From contig JAILIS010000032.1 of NCBI GenBank assembly GCA_024695145.1, forward strand, positions 1 through 64,000: 64,000 bases of DNA, given 5' to 3'. Positions within the stretch are counted from its first letter, which is position 1; each line of letters opens with the position of its first letter. Positions 45,390 to 55,123 of this stretch are shown here, piece by piece. Both the position numbers and the translations under genes were made by a program. The notes beneath the pieces are model-generated. The model searched no databases. It was given only the letters and a program-made list of their open reading frames with translations, and had not been told where the DNA came from. This stretch comes from Lachnospiraceae bacterium. GTDB lineage: Bacteria; Bacillota; Clostridia; Lachnospirales; Lachnospiraceae.

Positions 45390-46646
45390 ATGGAACAGAA
45401 CGGTCAAAAAAACAAAGATCACGGTGTTGCGATCCTTCTCGCTATTTTGATAGTCATTGTTGCGGGACTTACAGGCCTTTTTGTGAAGGTCGGCAAGGAT
45501 CTTTCCACGCCGTTTGAGTATCATCTTCAGGTGTCCGAAAAAGGACTGGAAGCGCCTGATGAAGACGGTGTTTCTGACGGTTCAATGACAGGCGGTGACG
45601 AATACGGTTACACCGTGGATATTTCAAAACACTGGATCAATGACCCTGATGGTCCTCTTGAAACATACGGGGCGCAGTATGACAACAGCGTCACCAACGG
45701 CTCGACATACGATATAGTGAACTGGCATGTCATCATCTCTGTTCCCGAGAGAAACATCACAATAGACAGTTACTGGAACGGTGAATGGGTATATGACAAG
45801 AAGAACAGTACCATCGACTTTACTCCGGATGAGCGTATAGAGACAATACACCGGGGCGAGAGTGCGACGTTCGGTGCTGTCATGATATCAAATGAGCTTA
45901 TGAGATTTACCGATGTCACTTTTATCGGATGCCGGTACAAACCCGTCACGAGATATCTTTTGTTCTGGATCCTGCTCATTCTGTTTGTTGCCTGGTTAAC
46001 CTCCGCGGTGGCATATGTTCTTTACAGGATCAGAGAGAAGGAATACAGAAAGAATTCGGAGAAGCTGAACAATGTTATCTCCCAGACCATGACCACATTT
46101 GCAAACTTTATAGATACGAAGGATAAATATACGAAGGGTCACAGTGCCAGGGTTTCATATTATTCCCAGAAGATCGCGGAAAAGCTCGGCATGAGCGACG
46201 AAGAGATACGTGATATAGGCTATATAGGACTGATGCACGACTGCGGAAAGCTTGCGATCCCGGGAAACATCCTGAACAAGCCCGGCAAGCTGACAAAAGA
46301 AGAATTTGATATCATGCGCAGCCATACGACAAACGGCGGCAACATATTAAAGGACTTTACCGCGATCGCCGACATCAAGGACGGTGCGCTTTACCACCAT
46401 GAAAGATACGACGGCAACGGGTACATGGAAGGACTCAAAGGTGAGGATATCCCGCTTGTTGCAAGGATCATATGCGTGGCGGATGCACTGGATGCAATGA
46501 ACTCCGACAGATGCTACAGGGATCATCTTTCCAAAGATGTTATCATCTCCGAGCTTGAAAAGAACAAAGGAACACAGTTTGATCCGAGACTGGCCCAGAT
46601 AACGATAGATATGATCAATAACGGAGAGATATACATAGAACGTTGA
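45390..46646 (+). CDS. Membrane-bound HD-GYP domain phosphodiesterase
   Basis: A 418-residue protein: membrane helix at about 10-32, an extracytoplasmic domain (about 35-185, beta-rich, ISVPERNITIDSYWNGEW), a second helix (about 190-210), then a cytoplasmic HD-GYP domain. HDCGK contains His283 and Asp284; HHERYDGNGY carries the GYP motif with Met in place of Pro; ADALDAMNSDRCYR follows. It probably hydrolyses c-di-GMP in response to an external signal. The GYM variant occurs in active members, but activity is unproven. Confidence 0.88.
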   Translation: MEQNGQKNKDHGVAILLAILIVIVAGLTGLFVKVGKDLSTPFEYHLQVSEKGLEAPDEDGVSDGSMTGGDEYGYTVDISKHWINDPDGPLETYGAQYDNSVTNGSTYDIVNWHVIISVPERNITIDSYWNGEWVYDKKNSTIDFTPDERIETIHRGESATFGAVMISNELMRFTDVTFIGCRYKPVTRYLLFWILLILFVAWLTSAVAYVLYRIREKEYRKNSEKLNNVISQTMTTFANFIDTKDKYTKGHSARVSYYSQKIAEKLGMSDEEIRDIGYIGLMHDCGKLAIPGNILNKPGKLTKEEFDIMRSHTTNGGNILKDFTAIADIKDGALYHHERYDGNGYMEGLKGEDIPLVARIICVADALDAMNSDRCYRDHLSKDVIISELEKNKGTQFDPRLAQITIDMINNGEIYIER

Positions 46647-46786
46647 GAGTTCATCAAAAAAGTTCTTGCGTATCATTAAATGTTGCGTTATAATCGACGT
46701 GCTGTGTGATCGGAAGTATGCGGCCACGGCATTGATAAGATAATCTGACAGTTGTTTTAATAGAAATATCAGTGAGGTGAATCAAG

Positions 46787-46987
46787 ATGAAAGAAGGACT
46801 GCATCCCAAATATCAACAGGCAACGGTGACCTGTAACTGTGGCAACACATTTGTGACAGGATCCACCAGGGAAGATATCCACGTCGAGATCTGTTCCAAG
46901 TGCCATCCGTTCTATACCGGACAGCAGAAGGGCGCAAGAACCGACGGACGTATCGATAAGTTCAACAAGAAGTACGGCGTCAAATAA
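46787..46987 (+). CDS. rpmE: 50S ribosomal protein L31
   Basis: A 66-residue L31. The zinc-binding cysteines are present (C16, C18, C36, C39 in CNC and CSKC), so this is the zinc form. Typical phrases are [25 protein letters not shown] and [16 protein letters not shown] precedes the start. It heads the rpmE, DUF1385, prmC, prfA group. Confidence 0.97.
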   Translation: MKEGLHPKYQQATVTCNCGNTFVTGSTREDIHVEICSKCHPFYTGQQKGARTDGRIDKFNKKYGVK

Positions 46988-46996
46988 GAAACCTGA

Positions 46997-47024
46997 AAAT
47001 GAGTGCTTCGGCACTCATTTGTTG
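46997..47024 (+). terminator. Hairpin after rpmE
   Basis: A perfect 10-bp stem AAATGAGTGC/GCACTCATTT (46997-47006, 47011-47020) with a TTCG tetraloop and a short TTGTTG tail. It may attenuate rather than fully stop transcription into DUF1385. Confidence 0.6.
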
Positions 47025-47042
47025 TAAAAGCGGACTTTATAT

Positions 47043-47996
47043 ATGAAACGTAAGAAGAAGAAAAAACCGTGCTACTCGGGAATAGGCGGGCAGGCCGTTC
47101 TCGAGGGGATAATGATGAAGAATAAGGACAAGTATTCGGTGGCGGTACGTACTCCCGACGGGGATATCGATGTTACTGTCGAGGAATACGATTCTTTTGC
47201 GCCTTCAAAGATCCTCACGGAAATACCGTTCATACGCGGCGTGTTCAACTTTATCGACTCACTCATACTTGGGATAAGGACGCTGAACTATTCGGCATCT
47301 TTTTATGAGGAGGAAGAGGACACCCACAAAAAGGACAAGATACTCGACAGGATATTCAAGGATAATGCGGAGAAGGTTCTCTCGACCATTACCGTGATAG
47401 TTTCCGTTGCCATCGCGATCGGTTTTTTTATCCTGCTTCCGTATTATCTGTCGCAGCTTCTCGGAAGGTTCATCGTAAGCGACACTGCCATCGCGGCACT
47501 TGAAGGTGTACTGCGTGTCCTGATCTTTGTACTCTACATCGTCCTGATATCATGCATGAAGGACATAAAGCGCGTGTTCATGTATCACGGCGCCGAACAT
47601 AAGTGTATCAACTGCATAGAGAACGGATATGAACTGACCGTTGAAAACGTTAAGCACTCATCCCGTGAACACAAGCGGTGCGGGACGAGTTTTCTGTTCT
47701 TTGTTGTATTTCTGAGTGTCATACTGTTCATATTCATAAGGGTTGAGGAGCCCGTTGCAAGAGTTGCGGTAAGACTTCTTCTCATACCCGTCATAGCGTC
47801 TCTTGCATATGAGATCATAAGACTGGCGGGAAGGACCAACAATATCATCGTAAGGATACTGTCCGCCCCCGGTATGTGGCTCCAGCGCCTGACAACACGC
47901 GAACCGGATGAGCGTATGATAGAAGTGGGCATCGCTGCGGTCGATGCCGTGTTTGACTGGAAGGAATATCTGAAAAACAGAGCGGATGAATTATAG
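47043..47996 (+). CDS. DUF1385 (YqhQ-like) membrane protein
   Basis: A 317-residue protein with the DUF1385 start GGQAVLEGIMMKNKDKYSVA and the family core FMYHGAEHKCINCIENG (His, Glu, Cys cluster) plus RCGTSFLFFVV. Four to five hydrophobic helices. Function unknown, but it is routinely next to prmC and prfA in Clostridia. The next start overlaps its stop by 11 nt. Confidence 0.92.
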   Translation: MKRKKKKKPCYSGIGGQAVLEGIMMKNKDKYSVAVRTPDGDIDVTVEEYDSFAPSKILTEIPFIRGVFNFIDSLILGIRTLNYSASFYEEEEDTHKKDKILDRIFKDNAEKVLSTITVIVSVAIAIGFFILLPYYLSQLLGRFIVSDTAIAALEGVLRVLIFVLYIVLISCMKDIKRVFMYHGAEHKCINCIENGYELTVENVKHSSREHKRCGTSFLFFVVFLSVILFIFIRVEEPVARVAVRLLLIPVIASLAYEIIRLAGRTNNIIVRILSAPGMWLQRLTTREPDERMIEVGIAAVDAVFDWKEYLKNRADEL

Positions 47997-48846
47997 CGAG
48001 ACATATGAAAACGGTGTCCGCATTCTTCGCGGAGCCGGAATATCCGAAGCAGCCTTGGATGCAAGGCTGCTTTTGGAGTTTATAACGGGAGAAGGACTTA
48101 CGACACTGCTCGCACATCCCGAGAAGACCGTCAGCGACAGCGATGCCGAAAAGTACGAAGATCTCATTAAAAAGCGCAGCACACACATCCCGCTCGCGCA
48201 CCTGACCGGAAGCTGTGAATTCATGGGGATTGATCTTGTCGTGAACGAAAACGTTCTGATCCCCCGACAGGACAGTGAGTGTCTGGTTGAAGAAGCCATG
48301 AGATATACACAGGACGGAGCCGACATTCTCGATCTTTGTACCGGAAGCGGATGCTTACTGCTGTCTCTGATGCACTACAAGAATTCGTGCCGCGGGATAG
48401 GATGCGACATCAGTGCGAAGGCGATTGAAACAGCAAAGATCAATCTTCAGCGGCTTGAATCAGGCGGTGAGCTTAACGGTGGTACAGCGCGATTTCTTGA
48501 AGGAGATCTGTTTGACGCGCTCACTGATCCCGATCAGAGATTCGACGTTATAATATCAAACCCTCCTTATATCAGGAGCTCGGATATAGAAACACTCATG
48601 AGTGAGGTGCGTGATCACGAGCCGCGCACTGCACTTGACGGAGGCGATGACGGGCTGATCTTTTACCGCAGGATCGCAGAGGGAACCCCGCGCCGGCTTG
48701 TACGCTACGGCCGGATATTTCTTGAGATAGGATATGACCAGGCGGAGGATGTAAAAACTATCCTGACCGATGCGGGTTTTTCGGACATTGAAGTTGTAAA
48801 GGACTACTCGAGTAACGACCGCGTGGTGACGGCAAAGTATATCTGA
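47986..48846 (+). CDS. prmC: Release factor glutamine N5-methyltransferase
   Basis: A 286-residue SAM methylase: helical N-terminal domain, VLIPRQDSECLVEEAM, DLCTGSGCLLLSL (SAM site) and IISNPPYIRSSD (NPPY glutamine pocket). It methylates the GGQ glutamine of release factors, and its substrate RF1 is the next gene. The start overlaps the DUF1385 stop. Confidence 0.95.
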   Translation: MNYSETYENGVRILRGAGISEAALDARLLLEFITGEGLTTLLAHPEKTVSDSDAEKYEDLIKKRSTHIPLAHLTGSCEFMGIDLVVNENVLIPRQDSECLVEEAMRYTQDGADILDLCTGSGCLLLSLMHYKNSCRGIGCDISAKAIETAKINLQRLESGGELNGGTARFLEGDLFDALTDPDQRFDVIISNPPYIRSSDIETLMSEVRDHEPRTALDGGDDGLIFYRRIAEGTPRRLVRYGRIFLEIGYDQAEDVKTILTDAGFSDIEVVKDYSSNDRVVTAKYI

Positions 48847-48868
48847 TATGTACCAAAGCGATGGATAC

Positions 48869-49097
48869 GGCAGCCGCGGACAGCACGATTATTCCTGCGA
48901 CCTTGGAGCGAGCCCGGAACAGCTTGGGCCGCTTAAGCTGCAGCCTATCCGCGCCCGGATGGCGCGGATAGGCCGCCACCAACAGTCATGGATGACGTTT
49001 GGCGGCCGGTTGCGGAGCGAAAGAATATGTTAAGCGGCCTTAGCTGTTCCATGCGAGCGGAAACGGAGCAGGGAGAATTGTGCTGGCCGTGGCTGCC
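48869..49097. ncRNA. Highly structured intergenic element between prmC and prfA
   Basis: 229 nt of nested inverted repeats. Outer arms 48869-48895 and 49072-49097 pair imperfectly. Inner arms 48916-48936 and 49030-49050 match at 19 of 21 positions (GGAACAGCT and GGCCGCTTAA kept). Inside are a perfect 12-bp hairpin (48944-48955 with 48961-48972) and a long second hairpin (48972-49007, GCCGCCA/TGGCGGC with GTCAT/ATGAC). GC is higher than around it and no gene fits. It could be a folded leader or ncRNA, or a MITE-like repeat; strand is undecided because both would fold. Confidence 0.55.
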
Positions 49098-49131
49098 AAG
49101 CCAACACATAAATTTTTTGAAAGGATAAACC

Positions 49132-50199
49132 ATGTTTGACAAACTTGAGGACCTTCTGGTCCGGTATGAAGAGATCATGAGCGAACTCGGCGAGCCGGGT
49201 ACCGCCGACGACCAGGAAAGGTTTAAGAAGCTCATGAAAGAGCAGAGCGATCTTGCCCCGGTCGTTGAAGCCTACAACGAATACAAGAAGAGCAAACAGG
49301 ATATAGACGACAGTCTCGAGATGCTCGAAGCCGAAAACGACGAGGAGATGCGTCAGATGTTGAAAGAAGAGCTGTCGGACGCCAAAGAGAGAGTGGAAAA
49401 GCTCGAAGAGAAGCTGAAGATCCTTCTGCTTCCCAAAGATCCGAACGATGAAAAGAACGTTATCGTTGAGATCCGTGCAGGAGCAGGCGGTGACGAAGCC
49501 GCACTGTTTGCAGCCGAGATCTATCGCATGTACGTACATTATGCCGAAGGCCGAGGCTGGAAGGTCGAGACGATGGAAGTCGATGATATCGGAATCGGCG
49601 GTATGAAGTCGGTCACGTTCATGATAACGGGACAGGGAGCATATTCGGTCATGAAGTACGAGAGCGGGGTTCACCGCGTGCAGCGTGTTCCCGAGACCGA
49701 GAGCGGCGGAAGGATCCACACGTCGACCATATCCGTGGCCGTAATGCCGGAGGCTGAAGATGTGGATGTCGTTATCGACGAAAAGGACATAAGGATAGAC
49801 GTCATGCGTGCATCCGGAAACGGTGGCCAGTGCGTCAACACGACCGACTCGGCCGTAAGACTTACGCACTATCCGACAGGCATAGTCATTTATTCACAGA
49901 CCGAAAAATCACAGCTTCAGAACAAAGCAAAAGCGTTCGCGCTGCTTCGAGCAAAGCTGTATGATCTTGAACAGCAGAAAGCTCATGACGCCGAGGCACA
50001 GCTTCGAAAGAGTCAGATCGGAACGGGGGACCGCTCCGAGAAGATCAGGACATATAATTTCCCGCAGGGAAGAGTCACCGATCACAGGATCAACCTGACA
50101 CTTTACAAGCTTGACAAAGTCATGAACGGAGATATCGGGGAGATACTCGACGCATGTATCGCAGCCGATCAGGCCGCGAAACTTCTCAAAATGGAGTGA
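49132..50199 (+). CDS. prfA: Peptide chain release factor 1
   Basis: A 355-residue RF1 that terminates translation at UAA and UAG. The stop-recognition region [20 protein letters not shown] carries the PET tripeptide of RF1, and [18 protein letters not shown] contains GGQ at residues 231-233, the PrmC methylation target. Length is standard. GAAAGGA precedes the ATG. It directly follows the structured element. Confidence 0.97.
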   Translation: MFDKLEDLLVRYEEIMSELGEPGTADDQERFKKLMKEQSDLAPVVEAYNEYKKSKQDIDDSLEMLEAENDEEMRQMLKEELSDAKERVEKLEEKLKILLLPKDPNDEKNVIVEIRAGAGGDEAALFAAEIYRMYVHYAEGRGWKVETMEVDDIGIGGMKSVTFMITGQGAYSVMKYESGVHRVQRVPETESGGRIHTSTISVAVMPEAEDVDVVIDEKDIRIDVMRASGNGGQCVNTTDSAVRLTHYPTGIVIYSQTEKSQLQNKAKAFALLRAKLYDLEQQKAHDAEAQLRKSQIGTGDRSEKIRTYNFPQGRVTDHRINLTLYKLDKVMNGDIGEILDACIAADQAAKLLKME

Positions 50200-50219
50200 G
50201 CTTCGCAAGGAGACTTTAT

Positions 50220-51989
50220 ATGGTTCTTAAGAAACTTTCAAAATCGATACGGCAGTACTTGCCGAGCACGATAGCCACACCGCTTCTTGTATCGGGAGAG
50301 GTCGTTCTTGAGTGCACGATCCCGTTTTACATAGCGGAGCTTGTGAACAGGATCAAGGACGGTGCTTCGGTGCCGGAGATAGCAAGTTACGGCGGGATAC
50401 TTGCCCTGATGGCGATAGGAAGCCTTATTTTCGGCATTCTTGCCGGTATGACGTGTGCGACAGCGAGCTGCGGCTTCGGCAGGAACCTTCGTTCCGATAT
50501 GTACGATGCCGTAAACGATTATTCATTTGACAATATAGACAGCTTTTCGACAAGTTCGCTCGTGACGAGGATGACCACGGACATCACGAACGTTCAGAAT
50601 GCGTTTATGATGCTCACGAGGATAGCCGTGAGGGCACCTTTCATGATGATCTTTGCTCTTATCATGGCATTCCGTCTGGCCGGCAGGATGGCGTGGATAT
50701 TTGCCGTTGTAATGCCCGTTCTTGCGGGAACGCTCATCGCAGTGGCCTCACGCGCCATGCCTCTTTTCAGACGGATATTCAAGAAGTATGACCGCATGAA
50801 CGAATCCGTAGAGGAGAACATCGTTGGAATGCGCGTCGTAAAATCATTTGTCAGAGAAGATTACGAGGAGAAGAAGTTCGACACGGCATCCGAAGAAGTG
50901 CGGACTGATTTTACGAAGGCAGAGAGGATCCTGGCATGGAACGCGCCCGTCATGCAGTTCTGTCTGTATGCCGTTATGGCCTTTGTACTCAGCTTCGGTT
51001 CGTATGTCGTGATCACATCGCGCGGATCCGAGATCGACGTCGGCCAGATATCGGCGATGCTGACCTACGGCTTCATGATATTGTCATCTCTTATGATGAT
51101 GTCAATGATCTTTGTCATGATCACCATCTCGAGCGAGAGTGCGGCGAGAATAGCCGAAGTTCTTGAAGCAAAGAGCAACATCACAAGTCCCGCGCCCGAA
51201 AAGGCTGTCACCGATGTTGCAGACGGCTCCATAGAGTTTGATCATGTAAGCTTTGCATATCTTAACAATCCCGACAACGACGTACTGTCGGATATCGATC
51301 TGCGTATCGGATCAGGACAGACCGTCGGAATAATAGGATCTACCGGCAGCGGAAAATCATCCCTTGTCCAGCTGATCCCGAGACTCTATGACACCAAGAG
51401 CGGAACGGTTAGAGTAGGCGGAAGGGATGTCAGGGATTATGATCTTGAAGTGCTTCGCAATTCGGTCGCGATGGTGCTGCAAAAGAACGTCCTGTTTGAA
51501 GGGACTGTGGCAGACAATCTGCGCTGGGGCAATCCCGACGCCACGATCGAAGAGATGAAGGAAGCGTGTGATCTTGCATGTGCGACCGAATTCATACAAT
51601 CAAAAGAAGGCGGTTTCGAGTACAGGATAGATCACGGAGGTGCAAACATCTCAGGCGGACAGAAGCAGAGGCTGTGTATCGCCAGAGCTCTTCTGAAAAA
51701 GCCGAAGATCATAATCTTCGATGATTCAACGAGCGCCGTGGATACGAGGACCGACGCCATTATCAGAAAGGGTATGCGTGATTATATACCCGAGACGACC
51801 AAGCTTATAATCGCACAGAGAACCGCTTCCGTAGAGGATGCCGACATGATCGTCGTCATAGACGGCGGCCGCATATCGGCTGTCGGTACTCATAAAGAGT
51901 TGTTAAATAACAGTGATATTTATCGGGACATATATATTTCCCAGAACAGCAATGCGGCTGAGAAGGGAGGTGATGAGGATGGCAGGTAA
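50220..51989 (+). CDS. ABC exporter half with degenerate ATP site
   Basis: A 589-residue membrane-ATPase fusion: six helices to about residue 310, then a nucleotide-binding domain with Walker A GSTGSGKSS and signature ISGGQKQR. The catalytic Glu after Walker B is Asp (IIIFDDSTSAVD) and the switch His is Gln (IIAQRTASV), the pattern of the degenerate half of heterodimeric exporters (as in TM287/288 or BmrCD). The next gene has canonical versions of both. ATG 50220 lies 7 nt after AAGGAG. Substrate unknown; lipids, drugs or peptides are possible. Confidence 0.92.
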   Translation: MVLKKLSKSIRQYLPSTIATPLLVSGEVVLECTIPFYIAELVNRIKDGASVPEIASYGGILALMAIGSLIFGILAGMTCATASCGFGRNLRSDMYDAVNDYSFDNIDSFSTSSLVTRMTTDITNVQNAFMMLTRIAVRAPFMMIFALIMAFRLAGRMAWIFAVVMPVLAGTLIAVASRAMPLFRRIFKKYDRMNESVEENIVGMRVVKSFVREDYEEKKFDTASEEVRTDFTKAERILAWNAPVMQFCLYAVMAFVLSFGSYVVITSRGSEIDVGQISAMLTYGFMILSSLMMMSMIFVMITISSESAARIAEVLEAKSNITSPAPEKAVTDVADGSIEFDHVSFAYLNNPDNDVLSDIDLRIGSGQTVGIIGSTGSGKSSLVQLIPRLYDTKSGTVRVGGRDVRDYDLEVLRNSVAMVLQKNVLFEGTVADNLRWGNPDATIEEMKEACDLACATEFIQSKEGGFEYRIDHGGANISGGQKQRLCIARALLKKPKIIIFDDSTSAVDTRTDAIIRKGMRDYIPETTKLIIAQRTASVEDADMIVVIDGGRISAVGTHKELLNNSDIYRDIYISQNSNAAEKGGDEDGR

Positions 51990-53916
51990 TCGCGGACCCG
52001 GACGCAGAAGAGGACCCGGCATCGCACCGGGTGAAAAACTTCAGAGTGGCATAGTAAAGAGAGTCGTAAAAGATATCTTTTCGTTCTACCCTGTTCTGCT
52101 TCCCTTACTGCTTTGCTGCATCGTCATATCTTCTCTGATCTCATCGCTGCCGGCGGTATTCCAGCAGAAGATAATCGCAGTCATCGAAAGCTCATACAGG
52201 AGCGGTGACTGGGAAGGAGTAAAAGGAGAGATATTTCATTACATCAGACTGCTCGTGGGACTTTATGCCGTATCACTTTGCGCAACGGTTGCATTTACAC
52301 AGATGGGTGCGGTCGTAACGCAGGGAACACTCAAGAAGATGAGGGGCAAGCTCTTCAACAGAATGGAGACGCTCCCGATACGATTTTTCGACCGTAAGCC
52401 CGTGGGCGACACCATGAGCCTGTATACTAATGATATCGATGCTCTGCGTCAGATGATCTCGCAGAGTCTGCCGCAGGTACTGAACACTGCCATCATGGTC
52501 ATCACGGTTCTCGGGATCATGTTCTGGTACAGCATCAACATGACCGTTGTCGTGCTGCTCGGCGTATTTTTGATGTTCCTTGTCACCAAATTCATAGGCG
52601 GCGGCAGTGCACGGTTTTTCTTCAAACAGCAGCAGGCGATAGGAAAGACTGAGGGTTACATACAGGAGACGATAAGCGGATCCAAAGTCGTAAAGGTATT
52701 CTGTCATGAGAAACTTTGCCGCGAAGAGTTCGAAAAACTGAACGAGGAACTGTTTACGGTTTCTTCCAAGGCTAACAAATATGCCAACGTTCTCGGGCCA
52801 ATACTCAACAACCTCGGAAACATCCTCTATGTTGTCGTTGCGATAGCCGGAGGTATATTCATAGCTAGCGGTGCCAGAAACTTCAGTATTTCCGGGATGG
52901 ACTTTTCCATCAGTATCGTGATACCGTACCTCGGGATGACAAGGATGTTCAGCGGACAGATAGGACAGATATCGATGCAGGTCAACTCGATAGTCGCGGG
53001 TCTTGCAGGGTGTGAGAGGATATACCGCGTTATGGATGAGCAGAGCGAACAGGACGGGGGATATGTGCATCTTGTAAACGTTACCGAAAAGAACGGCGAG
53101 CTTGTCGAGACAACCGAAAATACAAAGCTCTGGGCATGGAAGCATCCGCACAAAGAGCAGGGAACGGTCACATACACACCGCTTCGCGGCGATGTTGTCC
53201 TTGCCGGGGTTGATTTTTCATATGACGGTGTCAAACAGGTACTGTATGATGTTTCGCTCTACGCCAAGCCCGGCCAGAAGGTCGCTTTTGTCGGTGCGAC
53301 GGGTGCAGGCAAGACTACGATAACGAACCTTCTCAACAGATTCTATGATATAGCCGACGGCAAGATCAGATACGACGGCATCAACATCAACAAGATATGC
53401 AAGCCTGATCTGCGCCATGCCGTCGGGATAGTGCTGCAGGATACGAACCTGTTCACTGCCACCGTTATGGAGAACATCCGGTACGGAAGACTCGATGCGA
53501 CGGATGAGGAATGTATTGCGGCGGCAAAGCTTGCAGGTGCTCATGATTTTATCTCCCATCTGAGTGAAGGCTACAACACCGTGATCGCCGGCAATGCCGC
53601 AAACCTTTCGCAGGGCCAGAGGCAGCTTTTGTCGATCGCAAGGGTGGCTGTTGCGGATCCGCCCGTTATGATCCTCGACGAGGCGACAAGCTCGATCGAT
53701 ACGAGGACGGAGGCTATAGTGCAGAAGGGAATGGATGCTCTGATGAAGGGGCGCACGACTTTTGTCATCGCTCACAGATTATCGACTGTAAAGAATTCTG
53801 ATGTTATAATAGTGCTTGATCACGGGCGCATCATAGAACGCGGCGATCATGACGAACTCATAGCCGCAAAAGGACAGTACTACAGACTTTACACAGGGGC
53901 ATTCGAACTTGACTGA
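51979..53916 (+). CDS. ABC exporter half with canonical ATP site
   Basis: A 645-residue partner of the preceding gene. A Gly/Arg-rich cytoplasmic start (AGNRGPGRRRGPG) precedes six helices. NBD motifs: GATGAGKTT, LSQGQRQLL, MILDEATSSID with the catalytic Glu, and FVIAHRLSTV with the switch His. There is a roughly 40-residue insertion between the membrane part and the NBD (residues about 355-400, TENTKLWAWKHPHKEQG). Start 51979 is 8 nt after AGGGAGG and overlaps the first half by 11 nt. Confidence 0.93.
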   Translation: MAGNRGPGRRRGPGIAPGEKLQSGIVKRVVKDIFSFYPVLLPLLLCCIVISSLISSLPAVFQQKIIAVIESSYRSGDWEGVKGEIFHYIRLLVGLYAVSLCATVAFTQMGAVVTQGTLKKMRGKLFNRMETLPIRFFDRKPVGDTMSLYTNDIDALRQMISQSLPQVLNTAIMVITVLGIMFWYSINMTVVVLLGVFLMFLVTKFIGGGSARFFFKQQQAIGKTEGYIQETISGSKVVKVFCHEKLCREEFEKLNEELFTVSSKANKYANVLGPILNNLGNILYVVVAIAGGIFIASGARNFSISGMDFSISIVIPYLGMTRMFSGQIGQISMQVNSIVAGLAGCERIYRVMDEQSEQDGGYVHLVNVTEKNGELVETTENTKLWAWKHPHKEQGTVTYTPLRGDVVLAGVDFSYDGVKQVLYDVSLYAKPGQKVAFVGATGAGKTTITNLLNRFYDIADGKIRYDGININKICKPDLRHAVGIVLQDTNLFTATVMENIRYGRLDATDEECIAAAKLAGAHDFISHLSEGYNTVIAGNAANLSQGQRQLLSIARVAVADPPVMILDEATSSIDTRTEAIVQKGMDALMKGRTTFVIAHRLSTVKNSDVIIVLDHGRIIERGDHDELIAAKGQYYRLYTGAFELD

Positions 53917-55123
53917 AAGAAGAGACACTTCCAAGGGGCATTCCCTTAAGAGCGACATATTCAGGATAATCAGGATAGGATACACGGGTGATGTGGCAAG
54001 CAGGACTTTTGACATAATCATTTCCGTATCCATCCTGCTCAACCTGTTCATCATTTTTTTCGAAACGTTCGATATTTCGGCCGGATGTCTCAGCGTACTC
54101 AATGTGATCGAACTGATCACCGTGGTGATCTTTACCGTCGAGTACATATTGAGACTGATCACGGCCGATCTTTTATATCCTGACAGGACGCGTACCGGAG
54201 CCGTTATCGCATTTGTATTCTCGCTGTACGGGATCATAGATCTTCTTTCATTTCTGCCGTACTGGCTGGCTTTTGTATTCCCGGCGGCAAGGATACCCGC
54301 AGGTGTCGTGGCTTTCAGGATGCTGAGGGTAGTGCGTATACTCAGGCTCTTTCGCATCAACAGATATTATGACGCATTCAACGTTATCACCGATGTTCTC
54401 AAGGAAAAGAAGAAACAGATAGCATCCGCGCTGTTCATAATACTGATGCTCGTTATGGGTGCATCGATCATCATGTACGATCTTGAACACGATGCACAGC
54501 CCGAGGAGTTCAAAAACGCATTCTCGGGTATATGGTGGGCTGTCTCGACACTCCTTACGGTCGGATACGGTGACATCTATCCGATAACACCGGCAGGAAG
54601 ATTTGTCGGGATAATACTCGCTTTTCTCGGGGTCGGTATCGTAGCCATTCCCACCGGTATCATCAGCGCCGGATTCGTTCAGCAGTATACAAGGATCAAA
54701 GACATAGACGGGACTACGGATGAGCATCCGCTCGGATCCTTTTCGGTTCCGGTAACTACCGGTCATGAATGGGTCCGAAAATCACCCGATTCACTCCGTC
54801 TTCCACAGGGAGTCAGCGTTCTCGGTATCATCAGGAAGAATGAAGTGAAAACGGCAGGAGATACGATCATATGTGAGGGGGACAGAGTGCTCCTTTCGTC
54901 CCTGAACCCGGATGATTCGGATACCGTTACGGGAGAGATATTCATAAACGAAAAGAGTTCGTGGATCGATGAGACTGTAGCGGAGCTGGAAGCGGGGCTT
55001 GGCGTCAAACCGCTTATGATCATAAGGGAAAACAAGAGCTTTATCCCCGCTCCGTCGTCAGTTATAAAGAGCCTTGATGTGATAATCGTCTGTGATGTGG
55101 ATACCGGAGGTGTAACAGAATGA
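53909..55123 (+). CDS. Voltage-gated-type potassium channel with RCK-C-like domain
   Basis: A 404-residue channel: six helices, an Arg-rich S4 (FRMLRVVRILRLFRINRYY), pore and filter TLLTVGYGDIYP, and S6. The cytoplasmic C-terminus (about 275-400) resembles TrkA-C/RCK-C ligand domains (VSVLGIIRKNE, GDTIICEGDRVLLSS), and a second such unit may follow (KSSWIDETVAELE). It starts with TTG overlapping the ABC gene by 8 nt and its stop overlaps the histidine kinase by 4 nt. Coupling of an exporter, a K+ channel and a sensor kinase suggests membrane-potential or osmotic control (inference). Confidence 0.9.
   Translation: MTERRDTSKGHSLKSDIFRIIRIGYTGDVASRTFDIIISVSILLNLFIIFFETFDISAGCLSVLNVIELITVVIFTVEYILRLITADLLYPDRTRTGAVIAFVFSLYGIIDLLSFLPYWLAFVFPAARIPAGVVAFRMLRVVRILRLFRINRYYDAFNVITDVLKEKKKQIASALFIILMLVMGASIIMYDLEHDAQPEEFKNAFSGIWWAVSTLLTVGYGDIYPITPAGRFVGIILAFLGVGIVAIPTGIISAGFVQQYTRIKDIDGTTDEHPLGSFSVPVTTGHEWVRKSPDSLRLPQGVSVLGIIRKNEVKTAGDTIICEGDRVLLSSLNPDDSDTVTGEIFINEKSSWIDETVAELEAGLGVKPLMIIRENKSFIPAPSSVIKSLDVIIVCDVDTGGVTE

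Noticed and set aside
48848..49033. Small gene within the prmC-prfA gap
   Set aside because: No ribosome site, and the frame lies in paired repeat arms with no sensible protein.
49030..49869. A 279-codon minus-strand frame
   Set aside because: Antisense to prfA and the structured element; its protein looks like a reflection of prfA codons.
52273..53151. A 292-codon minus-strand frame
   Set aside because: Antisense to the second ABC exporter half, with low-complexity His/Tyr/Arg-rich translation.
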